The notes under the pieces were generated by a model. That model saw only the letters and a program-made list of their open reading frames with translations, did no database searches and was not told the origin of the DNA. DNA of 64,000 nucleotides from Gemmatimonadaceae bacterium (GTDB lineage Bacteria; Gemmatimonadota; Gemmatimonadetes; Gemmatimonadales; Gemmatimonadaceae). How positions within the stretch are numbered: the first letter of the stretch is position 1; each line of letters begins with the position of its first letter. A program made the position numbers and the translations under genes. The stretch is from contig JACVCD010000007.1 of NCBI GenBank assembly GCA_016742275.1, forward strand, positions 166,312-230,311, read 5' to 3'. This document shows positions 62,759-64,000 of this stretch, piece after piece.

Positions 62759-62775
62759 GCTGACTTGACGTCAGC
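62759..62775. terminator. Short hairpin at convergent gene ends
   Basis: A 6-bp stem (GCTGAC / GTCAGC) with a 5-base loop overlaps the stop codon of the small minus-strand gene and follows the propeller gene by 7 bases. Weak; no U tract. Confidence 0.3.
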
Positions 62776-63067
62776 TCGGAACGTGCACACCGGTATAGCG
62801 TACGGCGTGTCGCGGTTCGGCCATCATGGACTCCACAGTGTCGCGCCACCGCGCATAGTGTGCGGTGGCTTTGTGCGCCGCAGGAGCCGCCTCGTTGCGA
62901 TAGGCCTCGATCAGCACGAACCGCGTCGGATCGTCGATCTGCTGAATGACATCAAATCGTGCGACGCCCGGCTCCTGCACGCTGTTGGAGGCGTTGTCAT
63001 TCGTGGCGACAATGAAAGCGTCCACGAACTCCGGTTTGACGTGCACATGTACGGCCACGACGAGCAT
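62771..63067 (-). CDS. YgiN-like antibiotic biosynthesis monooxygenase (ABM) domain protein
   Basis: 98 residues from the ATG at 63067; the open frame upstream to 63433 is antisense to the next gene. ABM pattern: [39 protein letters not shown], and [19 protein letters not shown]. Small ferredoxin-like dimers of this kind include quinol monooxygenases and heme oxygenases. Substrate unknown. Cytosolic. Confidence 0.88.
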   Translation of the reverse strand: MLVVAVHVHVKPEFVDAFIVATNDNASNSVQEPGVARFDVIQQIDDPTRFVLIEAYRNEAAPAAHKATAHYARWRDTVESMMAEPRHAVRYTGVHVPS

Positions 63068-63297
63068 GACGCGCTCCAGGAAGAGGTGAAGTGACAGAGC
63101 AAAATCGTTCTGTGATGTCAGCGGACTGATCGCCCTGTCCCCGGACTGCACAGGATATCCCGCACGGCAAAGGTCAAGGATTGAACGTGGGACGGACACT
63201 GCGCAAGCGTAGGATGGTGCGCGTCGTCGCTTGTGCTTCGTCGCATGTGCGCTGTCGTATGCGTGCCTCCTGACTGCTCCCTCAACCCGTGCAGCCC

Positions 63298-64000
63298 ATG
63301 TCGCCTGTGTTTCGTTGGTGTGCCGCGTTCGCCCTGACCCTTCCCGCCGCACTTGGCGCCCAGGCAGGGAATACCCGCGATACGAGTCGCGTTGATCGCG
63401 ATTCGGCGTTTCTCCAGCGCGTGGAGCGCGCAACGGAATCGCCGAAGGTCTACCATGCGGAACCCATAGCGATCGATCTCATGCGCGACCTGGGCGCGCG
63501 AAAGGGCGAAGCCGAGTGGAACATCGGTGTGGCACAAACGGACAAGCTGCGGTACGACGATCTGCTTCTGTTCGTGGAGTACGAATGGGCGCCAATTGAT
63601 CGCCTGGGGCTCGAAGTCGAGATGCCCGTACGTTTTCATTCGTCGCTTGGCGGCGAAGAGCGCGTGCCTGCCAATCAGGTCGAGAGCTTCAAGGTGGCCG
63701 GCATGTACACATTCCAGGTGGACACAGCACGCCACTGGTCTACGGCTCTCGGCTATCTACATGAAGTGCTGTTGAATGAAACGAACAGCACCCTGCTGCG
63801 CCGTCCCGTGGATGGGCAGGTCTTCAATCCGTTTCTGGTCACCGCACGGCGCTGGACCGATCATTGGCATACGCTGTTGTATACGGGCCCACGTCTTGTG
63901 CGGGGCAGTGGAGGTGGCTGGGGGCGTCCGGGGTTTGAAGCGACCTTCAGCCGCCCCTACATGGACCCCGGCCGCCGGAATTTTGTGGGATTGAAATGCA
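63298..64000 (+). CDS. Secreted protein, 3' end missing (probable outer-membrane protein)
   Basis: Open from the ATG at 63298 to the window edge with no stop, 234 codons visible, so it is easily missed. A signal peptide ([19 protein letters not shown]) is followed by [25 protein letters not shown], then alternating beta strands such as [26 protein letters not shown], suggesting an outer-membrane beta-barrel. I do not recognise the family by name. It is divergent from the ABM protein gene across 230 bases. Confidence 0.75.
   Translation, partial: MSPVFRWCAAFALTLPAALGAQAGNTRDTSRVDRDSAFLQRVERATESPKVYHAEPIAIDLMRDLGARKGEAEWNIGVAQTDKLRYDDLLLFVEYEWAPIDRLGLEVEMPVRFHSSLGGEERVPANQVESFKVAGMYTFQVDTARHWSTALGYLHEVLLNETNSTLLRRPVDGQVFNPFLVTARRWTDHWHTLLYTGPRLVRGSGGGWGRPGFEATFSRPYMDPGRRNFVGLKC

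Noticed and set aside
1..64000. CRISPR arrays, tRNA or rRNA genes, insertion sequences
   Set aside because: None could be recognised by eye; no regularly spaced repeats, CCA-ended cloverleaves or transposase motifs were found.

Overview
The window looks like chromosomal DNA from a member of the Gemmatimonadota (Gemmatimonas-like). This is an inference from style, not from a search. The DNA is GC-rich and densely coded. It is full of secreted peptidases with Gly-rich loops (tricorn-like S41, S9, M14, M19, M28, TldD/PmbA), TonB-type receptors and LytS/LytR-type regulators. Signal peptides and lipoboxes point to a Gram-negative envelope. No rRNA, tRNA, CRISPR array, transposase or integrase was recognised.

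Layout. (1) 1-16.7 kb, all plus strand: a tricorn-like protease (5' end cut off by the window), an S9 prolyl oligopeptidase-type peptidase, the transcription accessory protein Tex, a SNF2 helicase, a secreted GH9 cellulase-like enzyme, and a TldD/PmbA pair whose TldD carries a Tat signal. (2) 16.8-29.3 kb, nearly all minus strand: an M19 dipeptidase and, past a plus-strand HPF-like gene, a run reading mnmG, SIMPL protein, parA, parB, then a nucleoside-type ABC importer (BMP lipoprotein, Nif3-like protein, double ATPase, two permeases) with 4-nt overlaps. Two parS-like sites lie just upstream of parA. The mnmG/parAB grouping is typical of DNA near a chromosomal replication origin. (3) 29.3-39.0 kb: small membrane proteins, a YheT-type hydrolase, a dicarboxylate/amino-acid symporter, a cysteine-poor ArsC/Spx-fold protein, a YncE-like propeller, an aldo/keto reductase, a DUF1080 lipoprotein, a DinB-like protein and a DUF2723 membrane protein. 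(4) 39.2-46.9 kb: TonB receptor, secreted TPR-like protein, LytS-type kinase and LytTR regulator in series, facing a sigma factor/putative anti-sigma pair, then an M28 peptidase.

(5) 46.9-50.9 kb is the accessory part: one 1200-residue gene with an N-terminal SIR2-like NADase domain and a long helical C-terminus, in DNA visibly less GC-rich than its surroundings. Its architecture matches anti-phage defence-associated sirtuins and it is the strongest candidate for an interesting system here. (6) 50.9-64 kb: SGNH hydrolase, acyltransferase, ABC-F ATPase, a large outer-membrane protein, an aminotransferase, an M14 peptidase, a second YncE-like propeller, a small monooxygenase-like protein, and a secreted protein running off the right edge.

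Three intergenic gaps (about 16.7, 57.4 and 58.8 kb) are almost entirely filled by very long imperfect inverted repeats. They are unlike each other in sequence but alike in design. They are the main non-coding structure not explained by ordinary terminators.
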